From Streptomyces sp. ASQP_92 (GTDB lineage Bacteria; Actinomycetota; Actinomycetes; Streptomycetales; Streptomycetaceae), in the NCBI RefSeq assembly GCF_025399895.1, contig NZ_JAODUA010000015.1:62001-126000 (forward strand): DNA of 64,000 bases, read 5' to 3'. Shown here piece by piece: positions 1-9,142 of the stretch. Position numbers and translations under genes: made by a program. Position 1 is the first letter of the stretch. The number at the start of each line of letters is the position of its first letter. Below the pieces are notes generated by a model, which was not told the origin of the DNA, ran no database searches, and worked only from the letters and a program-made list of their open reading frames with translations.

Positions 1-163
1 CACCCACGATCCACCCGTCCAGCACCTCGACGACATTCTGCGCAACGGGGCGCTCTACAAACGGCGTTGGGGAACCTGGCCCATGATCGGCTGGCTCCGC
101 GCCTTCGAGGCGCTGGGCCTCGCCGTGCACGACCCGGCCCGTGACACCTGGCGCAAACGGTGA
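1..163 (+). CDS. C-terminal end of an unidentified protein (5' cut by window edge)
   Basis: An open frame enters from the left edge (reading from base 2) and stops at TGA 161-163, giving about 53 residues. The tail is rich in Trp and Arg, with the stretch RWGTWPMIGWLRAFEALGL and an end reading WRKR. Codon use is typical of Streptomyces coding DNA. I do not recognise a family from so short a tail. It is 130 bp upstream of the alcohol dehydrogenase on the same strand and could share its transcript, but nothing in the sequence proves this. Confidence 0.6.
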   Translation, partial: THDPPVQHLDDILRNGALYKRRWGTWPMIGWLRAFEALGLAVHDPARDTWRKR

Positions 164-293
164 GCCGGGGGCGCGGCCCGGCCCGTGAATCGACCGTCCC
201 GACCGGTTCACCGCCCCCGCCGGGGGCACGCGCCCACCGAAGGCACGACGCGGATACGAGCTGTTCACGGCGGCACACCCACAAGGAGACGCG

Positions 294-1478
294 ATGAGGG
301 CACTGACCTGGCACGGCAAGCGCGACGTACGCGTGGACACCGTGCCCGACCCCACCATCCGGGACGCGGACGACGTCATCGTCCAGGTGACGACGACCGG
401 CCTGTGCGGGTCGGACCTCCACCTCTACGAGGTACTCGGCCCCTTCCTCGACCCGGGGGACATCCTGGGACACGAGCCCATGGGCATCGTCCAGGAGGTG
501 GGCCCGGACGTCACCACGCTGAAGCCGGGGGACCGGGTGGTGATCCCCTTCAACGTCTCGTGCGGCACCTGCTTCATGTGCGACCAGGGTCTTCAGTCGC
601 AGTGCGAGACCACCCAGGTACACGAACACGGCACCGGCGCCTCGCTGTTCGGCTACACCAAGCTCTACGGACAGGTGCCCGGCGGCCAGGCGCAGTACCT
701 GCGGGTCCCGTTCGGGAACACGCTGCCCATCCGGGTGCCGCAGGGGCCCTCCGACGACCGCTTCGTCTATCTGTCCGACGTCCTGCCCACGGCATGGCAG
801 GCGGTCGAGTACGCTGCCGTCCCGCCCGGAGGCAGCGTCGCCATCCTGGGCCTGGGGCCCATCGGCGACATGAGCGCCCGCATCGCGGCCCACCGCGGCG
901 CCGGAACCGTCATCGGCATCGACCTCGTACCGGAGCGCCTGGAGCGGGCCCGCCGGCGCGGCATCCACACCCTCGACCTCCAGGAGTGCGGCGACCACCT
1001 CACCGACGCCGTCCGCGACCTCACCGGGGGCCGCGGACCCGACGCCGTCATCGACGCGGTGGGCATGGAGGCGCACGGCAGCCGGGTCGCGGCCGCGGCC
1101 CAGGGCATGACGTCCCTGCTGCCCGACGCGCTCGCCTCGGCCATGATGAAGCGCGCCGGAATCGACCGTCTCTCCGCGCTCTACACGGCGATCGACCTCG
1201 TCCGCAGGGGAGGGACGATCTCCGTCTCCGGCGTCTACGGCGGCGCCGCCGACCCGCTGCCCCTGCTGACCATGTTCGACAAGCAGCTCCAACTGCGCAT
1301 GGGCCAGGCCAACGTCCGCCGCTGGGTCGACGACATCCTCCCCCTCCTCACCGACGAAGACCCGTTGGGCGTCGACGACTTCGCGACGCACCGACTGACG
1401 TTGGAGCAGGCGCCCGACGCGTACGAGATGTTCCAGAAGAAGCGCGACGGCGCGGTCAAGGTGCTTTTCACGCCCTGA
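294..1478 (+). CDS. zinc-dependent alcohol dehydrogenase (MDR superfamily)
   Basis: A 394-aa cytosolic medium-chain NAD(P)-dependent dehydrogenase of the glutathione-dependent formaldehyde dehydrogenase-like branch. The catalytic zinc ligands are visible as Cys38 in GLCGSDLH and His60-Glu61 in LGHEPMG. The structural zinc site is four cysteines at about 90, 93, 96 and 104 (CGTCFMC then QSQCE). The Rossmann dinucleotide site is GLGPIGDM near residue 186. The length fits the family. The ATG follows a clear AAGGAG ribosome site. The natural alcohol or aldehyde substrate cannot be read from sequence, and no detoxification or sugar pathway partner lies next to it. Confidence 0.9.
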   Translation: MRALTWHGKRDVRVDTVPDPTIRDADDVIVQVTTTGLCGSDLHLYEVLGPFLDPGDILGHEPMGIVQEVGPDVTTLKPGDRVVIPFNVSCGTCFMCDQGLQSQCETTQVHEHGTGASLFGYTKLYGQVPGGQAQYLRVPFGNTLPIRVPQGPSDDRFVYLSDVLPTAWQAVEYAAVPPGGSVAILGLGPIGDMSARIAAHRGAGTVIGIDLVPERLERARRRGIHTLDLQECGDHLTDAVRDLTGGRGPDAVIDAVGMEAHGSRVAAAAQGMTSLLPDALASAMMKRAGIDRLSALYTAIDLVRRGGTISVSGVYGGAADPLPLLTMFDKQLQLRMGQANVRRWVDDILPLLTDEDPLGVDDFATHRLTLEQAPDAYEMFQKKRDGAVKVLFTP

Positions 1479-1587
1479 ACGCGCGCGCCCTGAACTCGCG
1501 GGAGTTCAGGGCGAGTTGAGGCGCACAGGAAAGGGGTGGGTGTCGGCATCGGGAGATGTGGGCACCCACCCGGGCGTCGAGGGTGCC

Positions 1588-2691
1588 TCAGTCCGCGAGC
1601 GCCGTGATGCGGGCGCACTCTCGTACGACCGCCTCGAAGCTGTGGTGCTGACGGTGAATCTCGCGCTGGCGGTCGGCGCCGGTGCCCTGTTCGGTCAGCC
1701 GGGCCAGAGTGCGCCGGGCGCGGTCCAGGTCGCCGCTGTCGGACAGCGCGTCCTCGACGTGGGACAGGAGGGAGGCGACGACCTCCGACGCGGGCTTGTC
1801 CCGCATCGTGAGCGGGTCGACGAGGGAGCCGCCAAGGCCCGATCGGGCGGCCCGCCAGGACGCCAGGCGCAGCAGGCCCGCGCTCACCGGAGCCGGGGGC
1901 CGGCCGGCCCGCCAGTCCGCGGCGGCGGTCTCCACCAGGCCGCGGACGAGCGTGGCGATCAGCACGGTGGTGCTCGGCTGGAGACACACGTCCGCGACGC
2001 GGACCTCCACCGTCGGGTAGCGCGCGGAGAGTCGCGCGTCGAAGTAGATCATCCCGTCGTCCCGCAGGGCGCCGGTGGCGAGCATCGACTCGACGTGCCG
2101 GTGGTAGCGGTCGGCGGAGCCGAAGATCTCGGTCGGGCCGGCGGAGGGCCAGCGGTTCCAGACCCGGCTGCGGTAACTGCTGTAACCGCTGTCCTCGCCC
2201 TGCCAGAAGGGCGAGTTCCCGCTGATCGCGGTCAGCACCGACAGCCAGGGGCGGATCCGGTCGAGTACGGCGACACCCTCGTCGTCCGATTCGACCGCGA
2301 CGTGCACATGGCAGCCGCAGGTGAGCTGCTCGCGGGCGGTGAGCCCGAAGTTCCGGGCCATCCAGATGTGGCGCTCGCCGAGCTCCAGCGAGGGCTGCAC
2401 CGGCACGGGAGAGGTGGCCAGGGCCGCCACCGTGGCCCCCGCCTTCTCGGCACGGGCGGCCGCTTCCCGGCGCCGCATGATGATCTCTTCCTCGATGTCG
2501 CTCATCGCCGTCAGAGGGCTGGTGGCGAACTCCACCTGCTCCTTCTGGAGCTCCGTCTCGAACTCCTGCTCCTCGGCCTCGCCGTCCTTCCGGGAGGCCG
2601 GCGGCGAGGTGACGACCGGGGAGAGCGCCAGAACCTCACCGGTCCGCGCGCTCACCATGAGCAGCTCTTCTTCAACCCCGACGGTGCGCAT
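1588..2691 (-). CDS. carboxylate-amine ligase / glutamate-cysteine ligase family 2 (YbdK type)
   Basis: A 367-aa ATP-grasp-like GCS2 family enzyme, expected to join glutamate and cysteine or a similar carboxylate-amine pair. Family signatures are TVGVEEELL at the N terminus, TCGCHVHV in the middle and the Glu/Arg-rich strand PTVEVRVAD. Length matches bacterial YbdK proteins (about 370 aa). I start at ATG 2691 because CGGAG lies 7 bases upstream of it; an in-frame ATG at 2709 lacks a ribosome site. Actinobacteria use mycothiol rather than glutathione, so the physiological product is uncertain. It is a monocistronic-looking gene convergent with the dehydrogenase. Confidence 0.85.
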   Translation of the reverse strand: MRTVGVEEELLMVSARTGEVLALSPVVTSPPASRKDGEAEEQEFETELQKEQVEFATSPLTAMSDIEEEIIMRRREAAARAEKAGATVAALATSPVPVQPSLELGERHIWMARNFGLTAREQLTCGCHVHVAVESDDEGVAVLDRIRPWLSVLTAISGNSPFWQGEDSGYSSYRSRVWNRWPSAGPTEIFGSADRYHRHVESMLATGALRDDGMIYFDARLSARYPTVEVRVADVCLQPSTTVLIATLVRGLVETAAADWRAGRPPAPVSAGLLRLASWRAARSGLGGSLVDPLTMRDKPASEVVASLLSHVEDALSDSGDLDRARRTLARLTEQGTGADRQREIHRQHHSFEAVVRECARITALAD

Positions 2692-2845
2692 GCGCAGTCT
2701 CCGATCCATACCGGTGCCCAGCTAGGTACTGACGTGTGCCCCGACAAGGCGGAGTCATACGGCAGGACCGGGCGGCGGGCCTCGTCCCGGCGCGGGCCGG
2801 GCGGGTCACGATCGCGAGCCCGGCCGGCGCGGTGGGGCCGGGTGG

Positions 2846-3034
2846 CTACACCGGGTCCAGACCTTGGCCGGCCATGCGCCCCGCCTGCTCGCTCTGGTCC
2901 TGGGCGCGGCGCGCCTTGTCCGCCAGACGCCTGCGCTGTTCCGGGTCGGTCGCCCGCTCGGCCGCCTCCTTCCACTCCCGTGCCCGGGTCTCCAACTCCC
3001 GGGCCCGGCTGCGGTATTCGTCTCCCACACTCAT
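2846..3034 (-). CDS. small charged helical protein, unknown function
   Basis: A 62-residue protein of alternating Arg/Glu/Lys/Ala residues with the pattern of one long amphipathic helix (for example RELETRAREWKEAAERA). It has no signal peptide or membrane segment. ATG 3034 is preceded by AGGAG at a spacing of 5; an in-frame GTG two codons upstream is less well placed. It lies upstream of the carboxylate-amine ligase on the same strand, 154 bp away. I do not recognise a named family. The strong codon bias and ribosome site argue that it is real. Confidence 0.55.
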   Translation of the reverse strand: MSVGDEYRSRARELETRAREWKEAAERATDPEQRRRLADKARRAQDQSEQAGRMAGQGLDPV

Positions 3035-3040
3035 GGCCAC

Positions 3041-3397
3041 TCCTGGGTACTGTGCTGGATCGCCGCAGCCGTGGGCGGTGCCCAGGACCGCGCTTCCGTG
3101 CCGTCCGACGACAGCGGCGGACGCCGCCTCGTCGCTGACAGCTTGTGCGATGCCGTGACCGGGGGCATCCGGGGTACGGCCATGCGCGGAGGGCTCGGGG
3201 ACCCAGGAAGGGGCCGGCCGTCAGGCGCATCCGCCCACCCCCGGAGTGCGGGCCCTGCGCAGGGGGCGCCGGGGTCGTCCCTTTGGAGCAGGCGACCGAG
3301 ATGTCTGGGGATATTCGGGTAGCAGAACCATGTCATCCGGTACCCGCCGCGCGGGATTCGGCGCGGCCCCGTCAGCCATCCAGAGGAGTTCGAGCAC
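3041..3397. other. intergenic region between divergent small genes
   Basis: About 357 bp between the leftward small helical protein and the rightward membrane protein. It should contain both promoters. I see no convincing -35/-10 pair, repeat or RNA gene; open frames here have no ribosome sites or recognisable products. Confidence 0.5.
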
Positions 3398-3628
3398 ATG
3401 GTGATCGCTCATCCCGCTTCGCAGGTCGTCGCCGCGGGGCCTGCCACGGCACTGCTCCTGGTCATCGTGGGACTGGTGGTGGTGGCCGGGCTCCTGGCGA
3501 TGTTCTGGACCGGCCGCCGCCGAGCCGCCCGCAAGCCCCCGCCCCCGTCCGCGCCGCAGCCGGGCGCCGATTCCTGGGACACCCCTCCGTCGTCCCCCGG
3601 CCCCGACGACCACAACGATCGCCGATAG
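3398..3628 (+). CDS. small single-pass membrane protein (DUF6479-like)
   Basis: A 76-residue protein with a hydrophobic segment at about residues 12-38 (ATALLLVIVGLVVVAGLLAM), a positive cluster GRRRAARK just after it, and a Pro/Asp-rich tail of low complexity. This layout matches the short Streptomyces-restricted membrane proteins grouped as DUF6479; that assignment is from memory of the family pattern. The positive-inside rule puts the tail in the cytoplasm. The start is an ATG behind AGAGGAG. Function is unknown. Confidence 0.65.
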   Translation: MVIAHPASQVVAAGPATALLLVIVGLVVVAGLLAMFWTGRRRAARKPPPPSAPQPGADSWDTPPSSPGPDDHNDRR

Positions 3629-3800
3629 CCGAACCTCGATCGAGGGCGGGCCCGATCGCCACACAAAGGGGGCGCATATCTGCGCTCTTCGGGGTACCTG
3701 GGACGTGTCACCACCGAATCCGACGAGGGGTTCCGGGGTGCCGAGAGAACGCCGGTTCACGACGGGCGCGCCCGAGCGCACCGAGCCCGGCCGCAGACGT

Positions 3801-3868
3801 GACCGTGCTCCGGCCCCGACCGCGCTCCGGCCCCGACCGTGCACCGGCCCCGACCGTGCTGCGGGCCA
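3801..3868. repeat. 17-bp tandem repeat, four copies
   Basis: Four adjacent units of GACCGTGCTCCGGCCCC occupy 3801-3817, 3818-3834, 3835-3851 and 3852-3868, each differing by one to four bases. They lie in the 307-bp gap between the small membrane protein and the SDR gene, about 70 bp before the SDR start. Unit length and imperfect copies look like slippage expansion rather than a CRISPR or attachment site. Nothing else was recognised in this gap. Confidence 0.75.
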
Positions 3869-3935
3869 GATCCGTCAGCTCCGGTACGGCGACGCCACCC
3901 CGATCCCTCGCACGTCCTCAGGAAAGGCGCGACCC

Positions 3936-4823
3936 ATGACCGACCCGGCCCGTCGGCAGGACCCGACCGACAAGCACCCCCGGCCCGACCTGCCCCAGCA
4001 GGACCAGCAGCACCCCGGATGGACCGGCCCGATGGACCCCCCGCCGGACCACGGTGAGCAGACGTACCGGGGCAGCGGTCTGCTCACCGACCGCAAGGCG
4101 GTCCTGACCGGCGGCGACTCCGGCATCGGGCGGGCCGTCGCCCTCGCCTACGCCCGCGAGGGTGCCGACGTCCTCTTCACGTACCTGCCGGAGGAGGAAG
4201 AGGACGCCCGCGAGACCGTGCGTCTGGTGGAGGAGGCGGGACGGCGCGCCATCGCGGTGACCTGCGACATCCGCGAGGAGCGGCAGTGCCGGGACCTGAT
4301 CGACCGGGCGGTCGCCGAGTTCGGGCGCATCGACGTGCTGGTCAACAACGCGGCCTACCAGATGGCCCAGTCCGACGGCATCGAGGCCATCACCACCGAG
4401 CAGTTCGACCGGGTGCTGCACACCAATCTGTACGGCATGTTCTGGCTGACCAAGATGGCTGTGCCGCACATCCCGGCGGGCGGCTCCGTCATCAACACCA
4501 CCTCGGTCCAGGCCTACCAGCCCAGCCCCCATCTGCTCGACTACGCCATGACCAAGGGCGCGATCGTCACCTTCACCAAGGGGCTGGCTCAGATGCTGGC
4601 CGAACGCGGGATCCGGGTGAACGCCGTGGCGCCCGGGCCGGTGTGGACCCCGCTCATTCCGGCGACGCTGCCGGACACCGCCGAGTTCGGCAAGCAGGCC
4701 CCGCTGGGGCGCCCCGCGCAGCCCGCCGAGATGGCGCCGGCCTATGTCTTCCTCGCCTCCGAGCACGCCAGTTTCATCACCGCCGAGGTGATGAACGCGA
4801 CCGGCGGCTCGCCGCTCCCGTAA
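3936..4823 (+). CDS. SDR family oxidoreductase (YghA/YhdF-like)
   Basis: A 295-aa short-chain dehydrogenase with the extended hydrophilic N terminus typical of the YghA/YhdF group (Pro/Gln/Asp-rich residues 1-50, then TYRGSGLLTDRKAVLTGG). The NAD(P) motif is TGGDSGIGRA, the NNAA motif follows at about residue 140, and the catalytic Tyr-x3-Lys is YAMTK. Start ATG 3936 has AGGAAAGG upstream; the frame stays open further left over the 17-bp repeats, but no start there has a ribosome site. These enzymes are often stress-induced aldehyde or sugar reductases; the substrate is unknown. Confidence 0.88.
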   Translation: MTDPARRQDPTDKHPRPDLPQQDQQHPGWTGPMDPPPDHGEQTYRGSGLLTDRKAVLTGGDSGIGRAVALAYAREGADVLFTYLPEEEEDARETVRLVEEAGRRAIAVTCDIREERQCRDLIDRAVAEFGRIDVLVNNAAYQMAQSDGIEAITTEQFDRVLHTNLYGMFWLTKMAVPHIPAGGSVINTTSVQAYQPSPHLLDYAMTKGAIVTFTKGLAQMLAERGIRVNAVAPGPVWTPLIPATLPDTAEFGKQAPLGRPAQPAEMAPAYVFLASEHASFITAEVMNATGGSPLP

Positions 4824-4930
4824 ACCGGGCTCGTGGGGCGGGAGTTGCGGAGAGGGAGCAACGCGGGCAGAGCGGCGGGGCGCCGTTCCGCGAGCCGCGT
4901 GAGCGCAGGGTGCGACCACGGGATGGGACG

Positions 4931-6172
4931 TTGAAGAATCTGGGCCGGGCCCCACAGCAGTGGGGGCAGTGGGCGACCTGGGAGTGCGCGGCCGTGGCGC
5001 GCTCGGCGCGGCGTGCGCTGAGCGGCCCCGGGCCCGAGCGGGACACCGCCGTCCAGGCGCTGAAGGCCGCCGCGGCCGCGCTCATCGCCTGGGCGCTGGC
5101 GGGCTGGTGGTGGAAGGCGCCGATGGCGATGCTGGCGCCCTGGACGGCGATATTCCTGGTGCAGAGCACGGTCTACCGGTCGCTCAAATCCGCGCTGCAA
5201 CAGTTCGTCGTCGTAGTCATGGGCACCCTCCTGGCGGCGGGCGCCGGCCTGCTGACCGGGGACACCATGCTGGCCATGGTCATCGCACTCCCGGTGACGA
5301 TGCTCTTCGGCTCGTACGCCCGCTTCGGCACCCAGGGACTCAACGCGCCGACCGCCGCCCTGTTCGTGCTGGTCTACGGCACGTACTCGGGGTTCGACAT
5401 CATCCACCGGTTCCTGGAGACGCTCCTCGGTGCGGTCATCGGGCTCGCGGTCAACGCCCTGGTGCTGCCTCCGGTCCACTCGCGCAGCGTGCGCCACCTC
5501 CGCGGACGGCTGCCCGAGGAGAGTGCCGCGCTGCTGCACGCCGTGGCAGACGGGCTCGGCGACGGTACGTACTCCCGTGACGACGCGCAGGCCTGGCACG
5601 ACCGGGCGCGGCGGCTCACCGACCGCGTCACCGACCTGCGCACGGCCCGCCGCTGGTCGGAGGAGAGCTACCGCTTCAACCCGGGCCACCGGCTGCGCCG
5701 TTCGGCTCCAGAACCTCCGGCGGCCGACTGGGACTTCGCCTGGGACCGGATCACCCAGCACGCCGAGGCGATCACCCGCACGTTGGCGGAGGCCGGCCAG
5801 GACCGGTCCGGGCGGACCGTCCTGCCGGTTCCCGCGCCGCGCATCCTGGCCGAACTCCTGGGCGCGGCAGGGGACTTGTGCGAGCTGGACGACCCGCTGG
5901 GGGGCTCCGATCCGGCCGATGACGACACGGACGAGGCGCGTCGGCGAAGCCGCGCCCGCCGCGAGGCACTGCGCAGGGCGTACGCCGCACAGGACGAACT
6001 GACCTCGCTGTTCCGCGAGCGCGGCGACGCCTCCCAGGACGCCCTGGCCGCCGTCACCGCGGACACGATCCGCCTCCTCGCCGACCTCTCGGCGATCGCG
6101 GGACAGGGCCCTGACGACGCGGACGAGGCGGACGAGGCGGACCGGCAGGAGGCCGACGGGTCCGGGGGATAG
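4931..6172 (+). CDS. FUSC-type membrane protein (aromatic acid exporter-like)
   Basis: About 413 residues. The N-terminal third carries around six hydrophobic segments (for example LIAWALAGWWW, TAIFLVQ, FVVVVMGTLLAAGAGLL, VIGLAVNALVLPP), followed by a long cytosolic domain and an acidic tail DADEADEADRQEADG. This is the layout of the FUSC/ArAE fusaric acid resistance-like family; transport of an aromatic or amphipathic anion is inferred only from the family. The start is uncertain: TTG 4931 is the longest sensible choice, and GTG 4994 is an alternative. A second family member lies at 27734-28963. Confidence 0.75.
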   Translation: MKNLGRAPQQWGQWATWECAAVARSARRALSGPGPERDTAVQALKAAAAALIAWALAGWWWKAPMAMLAPWTAIFLVQSTVYRSLKSALQQFVVVVMGTLLAAGAGLLTGDTMLAMVIALPVTMLFGSYARFGTQGLNAPTAALFVLVYGTYSGFDIIHRFLETLLGAVIGLAVNALVLPPVHSRSVRHLRGRLPEESAALLHAVADGLGDGTYSRDDAQAWHDRARRLTDRVTDLRTARRWSEESYRFNPGHRLRRSAPEPPAADWDFAWDRITQHAEAITRTLAEAGQDRSGRTVLPVPAPRILAELLGAAGDLCELDDPLGGSDPADDDTDEARRRSRARREALRRAYAAQDELTSLFRERGDASQDALAAVTADTIRLLADLSAIAGQGPDDADEADEADRQEADGSGG

Positions 6173-6223
6173 GCCCGACGGGTCCAGGGCTGGGGCTCCG
6201 CAGGACCAGGAGTCTTGAGGAGG

Positions 6224-7405
6224 TCAGGAACCGTCCCTACGGTGGCGTGCCCACGCCTCGTCACGCAGTTCGGTCCTCAGGAGCACGTCGGCGCCCGTGC
6301 AGGCCAGTGCTCCGGCCGCCGCGACCACCACGGCACGGGCGCGCGGCGAGGCGGCCGCCGAGGCGAACTCCGGGGTGTGGTCGGAACCGTCGTCCATGAT
6401 CGCGACAAAGGGATGGATGGCGGGCACGCGTGTGCTGACGTTGCCGATGTCGGAGGAGCCGAGGAAGACGCCGGGCTCGGGCGGTGTCAGCTCGATCCCC
6501 TCCCGCGACAGGTGCTCGGCGAACCGCTCGGACAGTACCGTGCTGTCGCGGAAGTGGTCGTAGCGCAGAGTGGCGCGCTCCACCTCCGCCTTGGTGCCGG
6601 TGGCGAGGGCGACGCCTTCCGCCGCGGCCCGCACCTGCCCGACCAGGTCGTCGAGGGCCGAGGTCGTGGCGGCACGGAGGCCGAAGAGGCCCTGCGCGTA
6701 CTCCGGAACGATGTTGGTGGCGGTGCCGCCCTGGGTGATGATGCCCTGGATGTGGGAGGCCGTCGGCAGCCGCCGGCCGAGCGCGCCGAGCACGTTGAAC
6801 AACTCGATCAGGGCCGCGAGCGCGTCGATGCCCTCGGTCGGATTGCCGGTCGGGTGCGCGGCCCGGCCGTGGAAGGCCACGCGGTACTGCACCTGGGCGG
6901 TCAGCGGCGCCCGCGTCCAGCTGTACACGCCGGGGTGGAACATCAGCGCCGCGTCGACGTCGTCGAACACCCCGGCCTCCGCCTCCAGGACCTTTCCGCC
7001 CCCGCCCTCCTCGGCGGGGGTGCCGACGGCCAGCACACATCCGGCCGACTCGCCAAGGACGGCGCGGAGCGCGAGGGCCGCGCCGAGGCCCGCGGCCGCG
7101 ATGAGGTTGTGTCCGCAGGCATGACCGAGGCCGGGCAGAGCGTCGTACTCCAGCGGCAGGGCCACCGCGGGGCGCCCGCGACCGGAGCGGGCGGTGAAAG
7201 CGGTGGGCAGGTCGGCGACGCCGCGCTCCACCACGAAACCGGCCTTCTCCAGTTCGCCCGAGAGCCTGGCGGCCGCCCGGTGCTCGGCGAAGGCGTACTC
7301 GGGGTCGCCGTGCAGCCCCACGGCGACCTGCCACAGCGCGTCCGCACGCTCCGCCACCTCCGCACGGAGCTTGGCATGGACATCGGCCTCGACAGTGCGG
7401 GTCAC
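6224..7405 (-). CDS. M20 family amidohydrolase (AbgB-like)
   Basis: A 393-aa zinc-dependent M20D amidohydrolase/peptidase. Metal and active-site motifs are visible: LGHACGHN (His and Cys-Gly-His), the catalytic Glu pair in GTPAEEGGGG, and the dimerisation lid with AFHGRAAHPTGNP. The family cleaves N-acyl or aminobenzoyl amino acids in the cytosol; no signal peptide is present. GTG 7405 sits four bases after AGGAGG. It is divergent from the decarboxylase at 7574 with 168 bp between them, so the two may share a control region. The substrate is unknown. Confidence 0.9.
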   Translation of the reverse strand: MTRTVEADVHAKLRAEVAERADALWQVAVGLHGDPEYAFAEHRAAARLSGELEKAGFVVERGVADLPTAFTARSGRGRPAVALPLEYDALPGLGHACGHNLIAAAGLGAALALRAVLGESAGCVLAVGTPAEEGGGGKVLEAEAGVFDDVDAALMFHPGVYSWTRAPLTAQVQYRVAFHGRAAHPTGNPTEGIDALAALIELFNVLGALGRRLPTASHIQGIITQGGTATNIVPEYAQGLFGLRAATTSALDDLVGQVRAAAEGVALATGTKAEVERATLRYDHFRDSTVLSERFAEHLSREGIELTPPEPGVFLGSSDIGNVSTRVPAIHPFVAIMDDGSDHTPEFASAAASPRARAVVVAAAGALACTGADVLLRTELRDEAWARHRRDGS

Positions 7406-7573
7406 TCTGCCTCCTCTGCATCCGGCGCGCGACACCCCGCCGCACGTGTACCCCTGCGGGTGCCACTCTCCGGGCAACACGACACCTACCGGTTTCGATT
7501 GCGGCACCCGTGCAACACGACGACCATGACGGCAGGGCCGCCGTCCGGGCCGCAACCGTGCTGGGAGGTACGA

Positions 7574-9037
7574 ATGGATCACTCGCGGGTGCCTGTACTG
7601 GAGGCGCTCCAGGAGTTCCGGCGTCGCGGGGACGTGGCGTACGGCCCACCGGGGCACAAGCAGGGCCGAGGCGTCGATCCCCGGGTGGCCGACATCGTCG
7701 GACTCGATGTGTTCCGTTCGGACGTCCTCGCCCTCAACGGACTCGACGACCGCCGGCAGTCCCAGGGCGTGCTCAGCCAGGCGCAGGAGCTGATGGCCGA
7801 CGCGGTGGGGGCCGAGCACGCGTTCTTCTCCACCTGCGGCAGTTCCCTCTCGGTGAAGACCGCCATGCTCTCCGTCGCGGGACCCGGTGAGAAGCTGCTG
7901 CTGTCGCGCAACGCCCACAAGTCCGTCATCGCGGCCGTCATCGTCAACGGAGTGCGGCCGATCTGGGTGCACCCGAAGTTCGACGGCGAGCGCCATCTGG
8001 CGCACCCACCGGAGCCCGACGACGTACGCCGCCGCCTTGAGCAACACCCGGACGCCAAGGGCATGTTGCTGATCACGCCCACCGAGTGGGGCACCTGCGC
8101 GGACGTGACGGGCGTGGCCCGGGTGTGCCACGAGTTCGACGTCCCTCTGATCGTGGACGAGGCATGGGGCGCCCACCTCCCCTTCCACTCCGCGCTGCCT
8201 CCGTGGGGCATGAACGCCGAGGCCGACCTGGTGGTCACCAGCGTCCACAAGATGGGTGGCGCGATCGAGCAGAGTTCGGTCTTCCACCTCCAGTACGACC
8301 GGGTGTCGCCCGAGGTGCTCAAGCAGCGGGAGGACCTCCTCGGCACGACCAGCGCCTCCTCGCTGGTGTACGCGACCCTCGACGGCTGGCGCCGCCAGAT
8401 GGTGGAACAGGGCCACGAGCTCCTGGACGGCGCACTGCGACGGGCGCTGCGCGTCCGGTCGGCCCTGGACGATCTGCCGGGCCTGCGGCCGATGGGCCAG
8501 GAGGTGGTCGAGGAGGGTTTCGCCGCCTCCTTCGACCCGCTCAAGCTCGTCATCGACGTACGCGGACTCGGCATCACCGGCATGCAGGCGGCGGAGTGGC
8601 TGCGCACGCACCGGCATGTGGACGTCGGCGGCTCCGACAGTGGTCGCATCAGCGCCTCCATCACCCATGCCGACAACGACGAGACGGAGAAGATCCTGCT
8701 GGACGCGCTGACCGCGCTGGTCGACAACGCCGACTCCCTGGAGAAGCAGAGCCCGGTCCACCGGCCCGCCCCTTCGGACCTGGAACTGGAGCAGGCGATG
8801 CTGCCCCGCGACGCGTTCTTCGCCCCCGTGGAGCACGTGCCCGCCGAGCGCGCCGCCGGACGCGTCTCGGCGGAGACGATCAGCCCCTACCCGCCGGGTG
8901 TACCCGCCGTCGCCCCGGGCGAGGTCATCACCGAGGCGGTCCTCGACTATCTGCGCAGCGGCGTCGAGCACGGCGTCCTGATCCCCGACGCGGCCGACCC
9001 GTCGGTCAAGACGCTGCGGGTGGTGGCCCGGCAGTGA
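7574..9037 (+). CDS. Orn/Lys/Arg decarboxylase family PLP enzyme, short form
   Basis: A 487-aa fold-type-I PLP enzyme of the short, Gram-positive SpeA/Cad type, without an N-terminal wing domain. Motifs: GHKQGRG near the N terminus, HKSVIAAVI, the PLP-ring aspartate in LIVDEAWGAH, the Schiff-base lysine in TSVHKMGGAIEQ, and a C-terminal domain ending in ISPYPPGVPAVAPGE. The products would be agmatine, cadaverine or putrescine. Start ATG 7574 follows GGGAGG. It lies 2 kb from a long-form paralogue at 11040, which is unusual. It could act on a non-standard amino acid. Confidence 0.88.
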   Translation: MDHSRVPVLEALQEFRRRGDVAYGPPGHKQGRGVDPRVADIVGLDVFRSDVLALNGLDDRRQSQGVLSQAQELMADAVGAEHAFFSTCGSSLSVKTAMLSVAGPGEKLLLSRNAHKSVIAAVIVNGVRPIWVHPKFDGERHLAHPPEPDDVRRRLEQHPDAKGMLLITPTEWGTCADVTGVARVCHEFDVPLIVDEAWGAHLPFHSALPPWGMNAEADLVVTSVHKMGGAIEQSSVFHLQYDRVSPEVLKQREDLLGTTSASSLVYATLDGWRRQMVEQGHELLDGALRRALRVRSALDDLPGLRPMGQEVVEEGFAASFDPLKLVIDVRGLGITGMQAAEWLRTHRHVDVGGSDSGRISASITHADNDETEKILLDALTALVDNADSLEKQSPVHRPAPSDLELEQAMLPRDAFFAPVEHVPAERAAGRVSAETISPYPPGVPAVAPGEVITEAVLDYLRSGVEHGVLIPDAADPSVKTLRVVARQ

Positions 9038-9106
9038 GGTGAACGGGCGGGGTCTCCTTCACCCCCGGGGGCGCGGTGGCGACTCGGGGGTGAGTACCTT
9101 CTTGAC

Positions 9107-9123
9107 CCTCACACCGTGTCAGG
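9107..9123. promoter_or_regulatory. MerR-type operator/promoter
   Basis: An inverted repeat CCTCACAC-C-GTGTCAGG (one mismatch per 8-bp arm) directly follows a -35-like TTGACC at 9102-9107. MerR regulators of the TipA/SoxR group bind such dyads inside a long promoter spacer. It lies 20 bp before the MerR gene, so autoregulation is likely. The -10 is weak by eye. Confidence 0.65.
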
Positions 9124-9142
9124 CGGTCAGCTCGGAGACATC

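Noticed and set aside
3692..3697. GGGTAC as a SigB-type -10 element
   Set aside because: No matching GTTT-like -35 at the right distance; such hexamers are frequent by chance.
7406..8971. Upstream extension of the M20 amidohydrolase frame
   Set aside because: It continues open antisense to the decarboxylase, but GTG 7405 has an ideal AGGAGG site and the family length.
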